Positions 54,487-62,518 of a stretch of DNA of 64,000 nt are shown in pieces. A program made the translations under genes and the position numbers. The notes below the pieces were generated by a model, which was not told the DNA's origin, searched no databases, and saw only the letters and a program-made list of their open reading frames with translations. Positions within the stretch are counted from its first letter, which is position 1, and each line of letters opens with the position of its first letter. The stretch covers positions 4,054,001 to 4,118,000 of the forward strand of contig NZ_CP073653.1 of assembly GCF_018223745.1 (NCBI RefSeq), read 5' to 3'. This stretch comes from Clostridium beijerinckii. Lineage in GTDB: Bacteria; Bacillota; Clostridia; Clostridiales; Clostridiaceae.

Positions 54487-54909
54487 ATGAAAATTGCAGT
54501 AATAGATGCACAAGGGGCAGGCCTTGGTCAAAACATCATAAAGAGGATTCGTAAAGAAATAGATAATGATGTTTATATTATTGCACTTGGTACCAACTCA
54601 TTTGCTACCTCAAAGATGGTACAAGCTGGTGCAAATGTTGGTATAAGCGGTGAAAGGGCGATCAGTTCATTTTGCAAGACAACTAAAATAGACGGTATAA
54701 TAGGACCAATCGGAATAATCTGTAGTGGAGGTATAAACGGAGAAATTACTACTATGATTTCCAATGCAATATTTAATATGGATTGTACTAAATATATACT
54801 CCCATTACAAAAACATGGCATTTATATTCCTGGAACTAGAAATCTACAAATTAAAGATATAATTGAAGAAATTGTACTTGATATAAAAAATAATATAGAA
54901 AAATTCTAA
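54487..54909 (+). CDS. DUF3842 family protein
   Basis: The protein of 140 aa starts MKIAVIDAQGAGLGQNIIKR and contains YIIALGTNSFATSKMVQAGAN, GIIGPIGIICSGGINGEIT and KYILPLQKHGIYIPG, the DUF3842 pattern with a Rossmann-like Gly-rich start. Function unknown. It is divergent from the hypB-cbiMQO genes, which suggests a role in nickel or cobalt use. ATG at 54487 lies 13 nt after AAAGGA; ATG 54475 is too close to it. Confidence 0.85.
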   Translation: MKIAVIDAQGAGLGQNIIKRIRKEIDNDVYIIALGTNSFATSKMVQAGANVGISGERAISSFCKTTKIDGIIGPIGIICSGGINGEITTMISNAIFNMDCTKYILPLQKHGIYIPGTRNLQIKDIIEEIVLDIKNNIEKF

Positions 54910-55002
54910 TCTAGTATTAATAGATTAAGATTAATTTATTAACACGCCTATAATTAATATCCAATAAATATATTCTTGCTTTTATATCATTAAACTATAT
55001 TT

Positions 55003-55452
55003 TCACCAAATAAATGGAATAATCCTTTTAGTATTCTTCTTATACTCTTTATAATGTGTCCTGAAGTTATTTTCTAATATCTTTTCTTCAATCTTAATTC
55101 TATATCTATAAATGACAGCAATAATTGTTATAGTTACAATTATGCTTCTGAGAGCTAATGCTATTCCAATTAAAGATAGTATACTTCCGCTATATGCAGG
55201 GTGCCTAATGTATCTATATGGACCTGTTTGAATTATTTTTTGGTCTAAATCCACTTGCACTGATACGGTGAAAGATCTTTCAAGTGTCAATACTGAATAC
55301 AACCTCAATATAATTCCAACAATGATAACTGCACAGCCTATCCAAAACATTATTTCAGGTAATATCATTAAATAACTTTTTCTACAAAAAAGATTCAAAA
55401 ATATTATAGTTATAGTACCAATTACTAGTACTAAGCAATATCCCCTATTCCT
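55003..55452 (-). pseudogene. 5'-truncated ICMT-family methyltransferase
   Basis: The open part aligns with the family relative at 11265-11840 through the conserved QKIIQTGPYRYIRHPAYSGSILSLIG and the C-terminal RIKIEEKILENNFRTHYKEYKK. The reading frame starts after a stop near 55453 without an ATG; only TTG codons such as 55398 are available and no ribosome site is seen. The first helix and about 40 residues are missing. It could still be translated as a 131-residue piece, but is more likely a relic. Confidence 0.55.
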
Positions 55453-55501
55453 TTTTTCTTATTCAAGTCCTTTCTGTTTATAATGAAGTATGACTGAAAA
55501 C

Positions 55502-55570
55502 AAATAGACAGTATATTGACTATATTGGAATAATATGCTATTGTAACTTTAGACAGTATATTGTCCAACT
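55502..55570 (+). promoter_or_regulatory. Two operator repeats in the marR promoter
   Basis: TAGACAGTATATTGAC (about 55504-55519) and TAGACAGTATATTGTC (about 55550-55565) repeat 47 bp apart. The second is a near-palindrome GACA-GTATAT-TGTC. They flank the likely promoter and end just before the AAGGAGG of the marR gene. Confidence 0.65.
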
Positions 55571-55586
55571 AAGGAGGAGATATTTT

Positions 55587-56135
55587 ATGGATAACTATAA
55601 AGCGCTTTTTTTGATACAACAAATATACGCAACTCTGTTTTCTCTTACTAATAAAATTCAAATTAAAGGCGATGAATATTGTGAGCCTTTAACTAGCAGA
55701 CAGCTTATGGCAATGGTTGCTATTATTCATTTACCTGAAAATGAAACAACTCTAAATAATATTGCTAAAAAATTAGGTACAACAAAACAGAGTGTAAAAC
55801 AATTGATTACTAATTTAGAGAACAAAGGATATGTCCTTACTGTGCCAAGCCAATATGATAAACGTGCAGTTAATGTAAAGATTACTAAAGCTGGAACAGA
55901 TGCCATGATGATAGGTGCCGAAAAATCGATGGAGTTCTTTGGGATGCTTTCTAAAGGCTTTTCCATTGAAGAAATGGAAATCTTATGGACGTTATTAAAG
56001 AAATTATATAGATTTGATGGCGAAGAACAAGACGGTTTTGAAGAAGAAGCTGAATTTGACATGGGTGAAGATACACTTGAAATACAAAAGAGAGCATTAA
56101 ATGAATTTGATAGAGCGAGAAATGAAGGAAAATAA
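55587..56135 (+). CDS. MarR family regulator with acidic C-terminal tail
   Basis: The 182-aa regulator shows SRQLMAMVAIIHLPENETTLNNIAKKLGTTKQSVKQLITNLENKGYV and the wing PSQYDKRAVNVKITKAG. The last 40 residues form an unusual acidic tail (GEEQDGFEEEAEFDMGED). It lies 26 bp before the beta-lactamase-like gene in the same direction and is probably its regulator. The two GACAGTATATTG repeats upstream suggest self-control. Confidence 0.88.
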   Translation: MDNYKALFLIQQIYATLFSLTNKIQIKGDEYCEPLTSRQLMAMVAIIHLPENETTLNNIAKKLGTTKQSVKQLITNLENKGYVLTVPSQYDKRAVNVKITKAGTDAMMIGAEKSMEFFGMLSKGFSIEEMEILWTLLKKLYRFDGEEQDGFEEEAEFDMGEDTLEIQKRALNEFDRARNEGK

Positions 56136-56161
56136 AAAATAAATAAAGGCGGTACAATATT

Positions 56162-57607
56162 ATGAATGATATTCTATCTAATAACTCTCAAGATCTTAAT
56201 GACTTTTTATCTGAGTATATGAATAAGTGGAAAATTCCTGGAATGGCTGTAGGTATTATTAAAGATGATGAAATAATATATTGCAATGGGTTAGGACTGC
56301 GCGATGTCAACAAAAATTTAAATGTAACAAAAGACACTTTATTTGCTATAGGTTCTGCAAGTAAATCTTTTACCTCACTATCAATAGGTATATTAGTGGA
56401 TGAAGGTAAGCTAGATCTTGATACTCCTATAAAAAAATACATGCCTAGTTTTGAAATGCAAAATAAATATGCTGAAGAACATCTTACATTAAGAGACATG
56501 CTTTGTCATCGTTCTGGATTACCTAGACATGATATTTTATGGTATACAAATCCTTCTTTAAGCAGAAAAGAATTGGTAGATAAAATTAAATACTTAGAAT
56601 TTAGTAAAGATTTCAGAGAAACATGGCAATATAATAATTTGATGTATGCCACAGCTGGCTACCTTGTTGAACTAGTTACAGGAATGACCTGGGAAGAATT
56701 CGTGAAATTAAGAATTCTTGAGCCTCTTGGTATGAACAGCACAAATTTCTCAGTAGAAGCTTTAAAAGAGTATTCTGATTACAGTAAGCCATATGCGCAA
56801 AAAGGCGAGGAAATTAATCAAATAGACTTTAGAAAACTAGATTCTGTTGCTCCTGCTGGTTCTATGAATTCAAGTTTGACTGATATGTTAAAATGGCTTA
56901 GCCTTCATTTAAATAAAGGTAAAGTAAACGGAAAACAGATTATATCTGAAAGAACTATAAGTGAGTTACATTCACCTCAACTCCCTTGTGAGCTAATCCC
57001 TTTAAAGTTTGATGAATTACAATTTTCATCTTATGCCTTAGGTTGGTTTGTTGAAGCCTATAGAGGAAGAAAACATGTTAACCACGGTGGAAATATAGAT
57101 GGATTTTGCTCCTATACAAGCTTTCTTCCAGACGAGAATATTGGCGTAGTTATTCTTACTAATTTAAATAATCCTGTTTGTGCAATGCCTATAGCATACC
57201 ATATATATGACAAGCTTTTAGGATATGACCATAGTGATTTTTGTGAAAAACTAGAGGATGAAGCTGCAAAGATGATGAAAGCAATGGAAGCTGCTACTAA
57301 ACCTACAATAAACTCCAAAAAAGATAACTCAACTCCATCTCACTCCCTTGAAGAGTATACTGGCATATATGAAAATCCAGCATATGGTTCTTTACAAATC
57401 GAAGTAAAAGATAATAGCTTAAAATTAATTTATAATAATATAGACTACACGCTTAATCATAAATGCTATGACATTTTTACCATGACAATAATGGAATATT
57501 ACTTGGTTGATGTGACCTTTAATTATGATAGCACAGGAAATATTAAAAGTGTTTCAATACCTTTTGAGGAGACTGTAAAAGAAATTTTGTTCATAAAATG
57601 TAAATAA
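56162..57607 (+). CDS. Serine hydrolase, class C beta-lactamase/penicillin-binding family
   Basis: The 481-aa protein has the SxxK box SASK at residues 65-68, the Tyr motif YNN (in WQYNNLMYATAGYL) and HGG in KHVNHGGNIDGFCSY, followed by a C-terminal DUF3471-like lipocalin-type domain (EYTGIYENPAYGSLQIEVKDNSLKLIY). It has no signal peptide, so it probably acts in the cytosol on esters or peptides rather than on penicillin. It is co-transcribed with the MarR gene. The start follows AGGCGGTACAATATT. Confidence 0.9.
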   Translation: MNDILSNNSQDLNDFLSEYMNKWKIPGMAVGIIKDDEIIYCNGLGLRDVNKNLNVTKDTLFAIGSASKSFTSLSIGILVDEGKLDLDTPIKKYMPSFEMQNKYAEEHLTLRDMLCHRSGLPRHDILWYTNPSLSRKELVDKIKYLEFSKDFRETWQYNNLMYATAGYLVELVTGMTWEEFVKLRILEPLGMNSTNFSVEALKEYSDYSKPYAQKGEEINQIDFRKLDSVAPAGSMNSSLTDMLKWLSLHLNKGKVNGKQIISERTISELHSPQLPCELIPLKFDELQFSSYALGWFVEAYRGRKHVNHGGNIDGFCSYTSFLPDENIGVVILTNLNNPVCAMPIAYHIYDKLLGYDHSDFCEKLEDEAAKMMKAMEAATKPTINSKKDNSTPSHSLEEYTGIYENPAYGSLQIEVKDNSLKLIYNNIDYTLNHKCYDIFTMTIMEYYLVDVTFNYDSTGNIKSVSIPFEETVKEILFIKCK

Positions 57608-57615
57608 TAATAATA

Positions 57616-57709
57616 ATATATATTGCAAAAATAATTCTTCATCATAATTCTAAAAATATTGTAAGAATTTTAGCTGTAATTGTGAATTGTGCATTGCAAC
57701 ACATATAAT
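57616..57709 (-). repeat. MITE-like repeat, family A, copy 4 (inverted)
   Basis: ATATATTGCAAAAATAATTC at the left and GTGCATTGCAACACATATAA at the right give the family A sequence in reverse. It lies directly after the hydrolase gene. The interval to 57913 shows nothing else. Confidence 0.7.
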
Positions 57710-57913
57710 AATACAGAATTGCATTTATAGATCTTCTTTATTTGCAATTCTCTTTTATAAGTTCAGTACATTCTTCTACAGCCTTCTACAGCAATAATAT
57801 CTGCTCTAAAATCTACTAAAAAAACATTGTGAAACTCTATTTTTTAGCAGTGAAATTTTCAACCTACAGATGCTATTATTGATTAACAAATACTGATCAT
57901 GCGTTTTTAATAT

Positions 57914-59155
57914 TTACAAAACTCTAATTATCCCTAATACTAGACCAACGCAAAAACCACAAATAGCACCATTTATCCTTATCCACTGCAAGTCATCGCC
58001 TACACGCTCTTCAATCAATTTTATAAGAGTTTCTGTATCTAATCTTTCAATATTATCTCTAACTAATCTGCCTATATTTTCATGATTGGAATTTATGTAA
58101 CCTGATACACGTTCCTGTATCTGCTGCTCTAATTTATTTATCAAATTAACATCTTCTGATATACTGTCAATTAAATTATTTAGCATTGGGAGTATATTAT
58201 TTCTTATGTAATCTTCTTTAACATAACCCAATATTATATTTTTTAATTCATCTAATATTTTTATTGTAAAGTTATTTAGTTCAACATTACTGCCTAATTT
58301 CATTTTATACTCATCTATTTTTTGTATAACTTCTTCATTGTTACTTATGTTTCTTATATTGCTCTGCATTAATTCAAGCAGTGTAATTCTACTGGTATTA
58401 TCATGTTTTTTTAAATCTTTTAATATTACAACGACTAAATCTTGAGCTATTTTTCCTACTTTATCTTTTCCTAAAACATTTAAGATTGTATTTAATGAAT
58501 ATTGCATTATTCCACTTATCTTTAGTTTATTTATAGAATTGAATACTATATTTCCTAGTTCATTTTTCACTTTTTCTTGCTTTACTATATCTTCAAGCTT
58601 AATAAGTAAATTATCTAAAATTTTCTCTTCATAATTATTTCTTAAGAATATGCTAATTAATTTTTCAAGAAAGTATTTAGAATCTAATTTATTCAAATAT
58701 TTTTGAATTAGTTTAAGCAAAGATGAAGAAACTTTTTCTATAGGAATATGCTCTATAGCACGTTTAATAATATACATTCCTGCTTCTATTCCTTGCTTAG
58801 AACATATAATTTTTTTGCATATATTTAATATTTTTTTTACTACTTCTAATTCATGTACTTTATTTATAATACTTGATTTATTGAGCAAGTTGTTTTCAAC
58901 TATTGATACTAAACCGTCTGTTATTCTTTTACGATTCCTAGGCAGAAGTGCAGTATGTGGAATTGGAATTCCTAAGGGATACCGAAAAAGTGCTACTACT
59001 GCAAACCAATCTGAAAATCCACCTACCACTCCAGCTTCAAATCCACTTTGCAATATAGTTATTATAGGTGTATTTTGTGGAAACAAAGTAATTATAAAAC
59101 CTATAAACATAATGACTAATAAAATTAAGGCTCTTTGATTAGTTTTCATTTTCAT
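57914..59155 (-). CDS. DUF445 family membrane protein
   Basis: The protein of 413 aa has N-terminal helices (ALILLVIMFIGFIITLFP), the hallmark GFEAGVVGGFSDWFAVVALFRYPLGIPIPHTALLPRNRKRITDGL, a long helical middle and a C-terminal helix (CGFCVGLVLGIIRVL). DUF445 proteins (YheB in Bacillus) are membrane bound with unknown role. ATG at 59155 follows GGAGGCTATAAT; the longer frame is not needed. It lies 74 bp after apbE. Confidence 0.87.
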   Translation of the reverse strand: MKMKTNQRALILLVIMFIGFIITLFPQNTPIITILQSGFEAGVVGGFSDWFAVVALFRYPLGIPIPHTALLPRNRKRITDGLVSIVENNLLNKSSIINKVHELEVVKKILNICKKIICSKQGIEAGMYIIKRAIEHIPIEKVSSSLLKLIQKYLNKLDSKYFLEKLISIFLRNNYEEKILDNLLIKLEDIVKQEKVKNELGNIVFNSINKLKISGIMQYSLNTILNVLGKDKVGKIAQDLVVVILKDLKKHDNTSRITLLELMQSNIRNISNNEEVIQKIDEYKMKLGSNVELNNFTIKILDELKNIILGYVKEDYIRNNILPMLNNLIDSISEDVNLINKLEQQIQERVSGYINSNHENIGRLVRDNIERLDTETLIKLIEERVGDDLQWIRINGAICGFCVGLVLGIIRVL

Positions 59156-59228
59156 ATTATAGCCTCCTATATTGTCAGTATGTAAACATATTGTAAAATT
59201 TATACTAGACTGAGGCATAATAAAAAAA

Positions 59229-60275
59229 TTAATTTGCAAATTTAAAGTCTGGATCTAATTTATCTAATTTTATATTCCAATTTGAAGATTTATAAATATT
59301 ATAATCAGAAGTTATTGCCATGCAAGAAACACCTTGCAAACTGTCTATAAATTTCAGGCCATTATCTACACCTGCTATGAAAACAGTTTTGGTTAAAATA
59401 TCAGCAAGCATATTGCTATCAGGAATACTGCTGTCTACAACTATAGTGACACTTATTACACCATTATCTGTTGGATATCCTGTGCTTGGGTTTAATATAT
59501 GATGATACCTCTTACCATCCTTTATAAAATATCTTTCATAATCCCCAGAAGTAGAAAGTGCTTGTTCTGATAAATTAATTATACCTACATAATCTTGATC
59601 GCTGTCTTTTCTAGGATGCTTAACGCCAACATTCCATGGTGTTCCATCTGGCTTTTGACCAACTGTATATATAGAACTACCTCCAAGGCTTATGATACCG
59701 CCTTTAATATCGTACTTTTTATAAATTTTTAACACTTCATCTGCAGCAAATCCTTTAGCTATTCCACCTAAATCTATTGCCATACCTTCTTTTAGTAACT
59801 TAATACTATTATTCTCTTCATTTATACTGATATCATTATATCCAACTAGCGGTAGTTTTGATTTAATCTCTTCATCTGTAGGTATTCTTTCGTTATCAGT
59901 TCCTATTCCCCAAAGATTTACAAGTGGGCCTACAGTTATGTCAAATACACCATTACTCAATTTAGAATACTTAACTGCGGTTTCAAGCATTTTAACAATC
60001 TCAGGATGTACTTGTACATATTCTTTACCTGAAGCTTGATTAATTTTACTTATATCACTGCTATCTATAGTCACACTTGCCATTTGCTCAATCTCATCTA
60101 ATCTTGAAAGAGATTCTTCTATAGCTTCATTAGCTTTTGGACCATATGCTTTTAGCTGAAAAACTGTATCCATTTTCAATGCTGTTTTAGTAATAATCTC
60201 CTGATTCTTTGAACACCCTGAAAAAATAAGAATACATAGTATGCATGTCATTAACATAGATATTTTTTTAATCAC
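59229..60275 (-). CDS. apbE: FAD:protein FMN transferase (ApbE lipoprotein)
   Basis: The 348-aa lipoprotein has a signal with lipobox FSGCSKN and the ApbE pattern: KMDTVFQLKAYG, GVFDITVGPLVNLWGI, MAIDLGGIAKGFAAD, ISLGGSSIYTVGQKPDG, ALSTSGDYERYF, and HHILNPSTGYP. It attaches FMN covalently to Thr residues of exported or membrane flavoproteins (for example Rnf or Nqr subunits) using FAD and Mg2+. The start is GTG at 60275 after GAGGGCGATTAAA. Confidence 0.93.
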   Translation of the reverse strand: MIKKISMLMTCILCILIFSGCSKNQEIITKTALKMDTVFQLKAYGPKANEAIEESLSRLDEIEQMASVTIDSSDISKINQASGKEYVQVHPEIVKMLETAVKYSKLSNGVFDITVGPLVNLWGIGTDNERIPTDEEIKSKLPLVGYNDISINEENNSIKLLKEGMAIDLGGIAKGFAADEVLKIYKKYDIKGGIISLGGSSIYTVGQKPDGTPWNVGVKHPRKDSDQDYVGIINLSEQALSTSGDYERYFIKDGKRYHHILNPSTGYPTDNGVISVTIVVDSSIPDSNMLADILTKTVFIAGVDNGLKFIDSLQGVSCMAITSDYNIYKSSNWNIKLDKLDPDFKFAN

Positions 60276-60410
60276 TTTAATCGCCCTCGTAATTCATTTT
60301 AATAAATTTATTAACCTATCAAACATTTTACATCATTTTAGAGTGATTTTATAGAATTTTTTCCAATAAAGTAATATTTTTATTTAGCATTTTATAGATA
60401 TCAACTCTAA

Positions 60411-60640
60411 AACTAAATTTATGTGGTAACTTACCGAAATCATAAATATTTTGATTCCGAAAAGCTATGAAAATATCGCTGAAGGTTCTAAGCGGCAGGT
60501 TGTATCCCCTTTAGCATGCTCCAACTTTCAGTTTGACAAGCTAAAGGGGAACAACCTACTGCTAAGAACCTTTAACAGCTCATTTTCAAATGTTTTCTCC
60601 ACAAATATATTTATGATTTCTAGTAAAGATACGAACTCAA
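60411..60640 (+). repeat. Long palindromic repeat, family C, copy 2 (complete)
   Basis: The outer arms GAAATCATAAATATTTTG and AAATATATTTATGATTTC pair, as do TTCTAAGCGGCAGGTTGTA and the region TACTGCTAAGAACC, and CCCCTTTAGC with GCTAAAGGGG at the centre. The whole element folds into one long imperfect hairpin. No coding capacity is visible. It matches 31021-31282 and partly 38402-38512. Confidence 0.75.
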
Positions 60641-60755
60641 AGTTTTAGAAAACTTGTAAATATGTTCATCTAATAAATCTAATTCTTGATTTGTTTATCG
60701 ATATAGATAAACCAATTATAAGTTAGATTTGTACTATGAAATATATCCCAACTAG

Positions 60756-60944
60756 AAATAAGAATTATGCTTTTGTGAAATGTTTCATTAGGAATTTGAT
60801 GGCTCTGATTCCTAGATTATAAGTTGTTTCAAGTATGCTAGTTCAAAGCTTGCCTTTGATGCTAGCATCTTGAGTGCAACTTGTAATCTTGGGATCATCC
60901 ATCATAATTCCTTAGAAACTGGAACAACAGCATAATCCTTATTT
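60756..60944. repeat. Long palindromic element, family E
   Basis: AAATAAGAATTATGC at the left pairs with GCATAATCCTTATTT at the right, and the inside pairs over most of its length (AGATTATAAGTTG with CAACTTGTAATCT, GTATGCTAG with CTAGCATC). It is a 189-bp imperfect hairpin without an open frame. No other copy was noticed in the window. Confidence 0.6.
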
Positions 60945-61049
60945 CGGCGAGTTATATGCATAAGTTCAGGGCTTAGTCCCCCTTAGTTATTTAAGTGGTT
61001 TATTGCTAAAACTTACTATGAATAGTATAATCTTTTTATGTCAAATACT

Positions 61050-61275
61050 TTAATTATAATAAATGCAAACTATAGTCTGCATTTAAGTAATAAGGGAATG
61101 GAGTGAAATTCTTCAACTACCCCAGTAACCGTGAAACTGACGAAATCAAAGACACAATTAAAAACTAACAAGTCCAATCTGTTATTTTTTGATTGTGTCT
61201 AAAGTGCCACTGAGAAATTGGGAAGGCTTGAAATTAGGATGAAGTTAAGTCGGGATACCTTGTTTTATACACCGA
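61050..61275 (+). promoter_or_regulatory. Cobalamin (B12) riboswitch aptamer
   Basis: The conserved core is visible: AAGGGAATGGAGTGAAATTC, ACTACCCCAGTAACCGTGAA, a side arm AGACACAAT...ATTGTGTCT, then GCCACTGAGAAATTGGGAAG and GTCGGGATACC. It lies in the leader of a BtuFCD operon, as expected, and should reduce expression when B12 is bound. Confidence 0.88.
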
Positions 61276-61541
61276 TAATATCCTCTGAGGGTGGGATATT
61301 AGGCACATGAAAATAAATTTCAAGTACAACGCCACCATGAATATTTTTCACCAGATAAGAGAGTAAATTGATCTCATAGCAGGTCTATTAGGTCAGTCTA
61401 CTTCCGAAGGATAGTTGAAAATAAGCTGGTAAATGAACTTGTTATTTTTTGAATGTGACTTAAGTAATCATGCGTTTTATGAAAATAAGACTTTTAAGTT
61501 TTATTCTGATTTTTATAGGCATGTTTATTATGCTTCTATGC
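61276..61541 (+). promoter_or_regulatory. Long leader between cobalamin aptamer and terminator
   Basis: This 266-bp stretch has a stem at about 61279-61306 (TAATATCC...GGGATATTA). At 61441-61458 it has GTTATTTTTTGAATGTGA, a near copy of the 3' strand of the aptamer side arm (61181-61198). It may hold alternative pairings that link aptamer and terminator. Confidence 0.45.
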
Positions 61542-61569
61542 ATACTCTCGATGGGTATGCTTTTTTTGT
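61542..61569 (+). terminator. Terminator in the btu leader (expression platform)
   Basis: GCATAC and GTATGC pair around TCTCGATGG, followed by seven T residues, 35 bp before the BtuF start codon. It is the likely on/off stem of the cobalamin riboswitch. Confidence 0.8.
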
Positions 61570-61603
61570 TACCCTTAAATACGATATATTTTAGGAGGGC
61601 ATC

Positions 61604-62518
61604 ATGAAACTAAAAAATAAATTTTTATCACTCTTTTTAATAGTTATATTAGCTATGAGTACACTTTTCGGTTGTGGTAATAAGACTGCAACAATGACAG
61701 ATAGAGAAGGTAACAGCTTTAAGCTTCCTGAAAAAGTAAAAACTATAATATCTACAGCCCCATCAAATACCGAAATATTAGTTGGGCTGGGACTTTCAGA
61801 TAAGCTAGTAGCTATAGATAAATATTCGTCAGATGTGGATGGTATCAATAAAGATTTACCTAAGATTGACTTTAAGAATCCAGATGCTGAAACTCTTGTG
61901 AGTTTAAAGCCTGACATAATAATAGCTTCAGGACATAATAAAACTGGGAGTGAAGACCCCTTTGCAGCTGTTAAAGAAGCTGGAATTCCTGTTGTATACA
62001 TACCTACAAGTTCAAGCATGGAAGACCTTTATAAAGATATTGACTTTATATCAAAAATCACTGGCACTGAGAAAAAAGGTGATGAGATGACAGCTAATTT
62101 AAAGGATGAAATAAGTTCAATAAAGAAAATTGGAGACACTATTACTGATAAGAAAAATGTATATTTTGAAATAGGATCAACTTCAGGTTTATATAGTTTT
62201 GGTAATAATACATTTTTAAATGAAATGATTGAAATTGTAGGCGCCAAAAATATCTTTGCTAATGAAAATTCGTGGATATCTCCAAGTCCTGAAGCTGTAG
62301 TAAAAGCTAATCCTGATGTAATACTTACAAATGAACCTACAAGTAATGCTATCGATAATATAAAGACTCGCGAAGGCTTCCAAGAGGTTACTGCAATTAA
62401 AAACAATAAAGTCTTTGCTATTGATAATAATCCCTCTTCCAGACCATCACAAAATATACTGAAAGCACTTAAACAAATAGCAAAGGCTATTTATCCTGAG
62501 GAATATGCAAATGTATAA
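61604..62518 (+). CDS. btuF: Cobalamin ABC transporter substrate-binding lipoprotein (BtuF-like)
   Basis: The 304-aa protein has a lipoprotein signal (LSLFLIVILAMSTLFGC) and the class III binding-protein fold: TIISTAPSNTEILVGLGLSDKLVAIDKYS, ETLVSLKPDIIIASG, AGIPVVYIPTSSSMEDLYKDI, WISPSPEAVVKANPDVILT. These proteins bind corrinoids or siderophores; the cobalamin riboswitch upstream points to B12 or its precursors. The ribosome site is AGGAGG. It overlaps the permease gene. Confidence 0.9.
   Translation: MKLKNKFLSLFLIVILAMSTLFGCGNKTATMTDREGNSFKLPEKVKTIISTAPSNTEILVGLGLSDKLVAIDKYSSDVDGINKDLPKIDFKNPDAETLVSLKPDIIIASGHNKTGSEDPFAAVKEAGIPVVYIPTSSSMEDLYKDIDFISKITGTEKKGDEMTANLKDEISSIKKIGDTITDKKNVYFEIGSTSGLYSFGNNTFLNEMIEIVGAKNIFANENSWISPSPEAVVKANPDVILTNEPTSNAIDNIKTREGFQEVTAIKNNKVFAIDNNPSSRPSQNILKALKQIAKAIYPEEYANV

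Noticed and set aside
61591-62019. 142-codon minus-strand frame in BtuF
   Set aside because: Shadow of the lipoprotein gene; no start signal and no transcript logic within the riboswitch-controlled operon.
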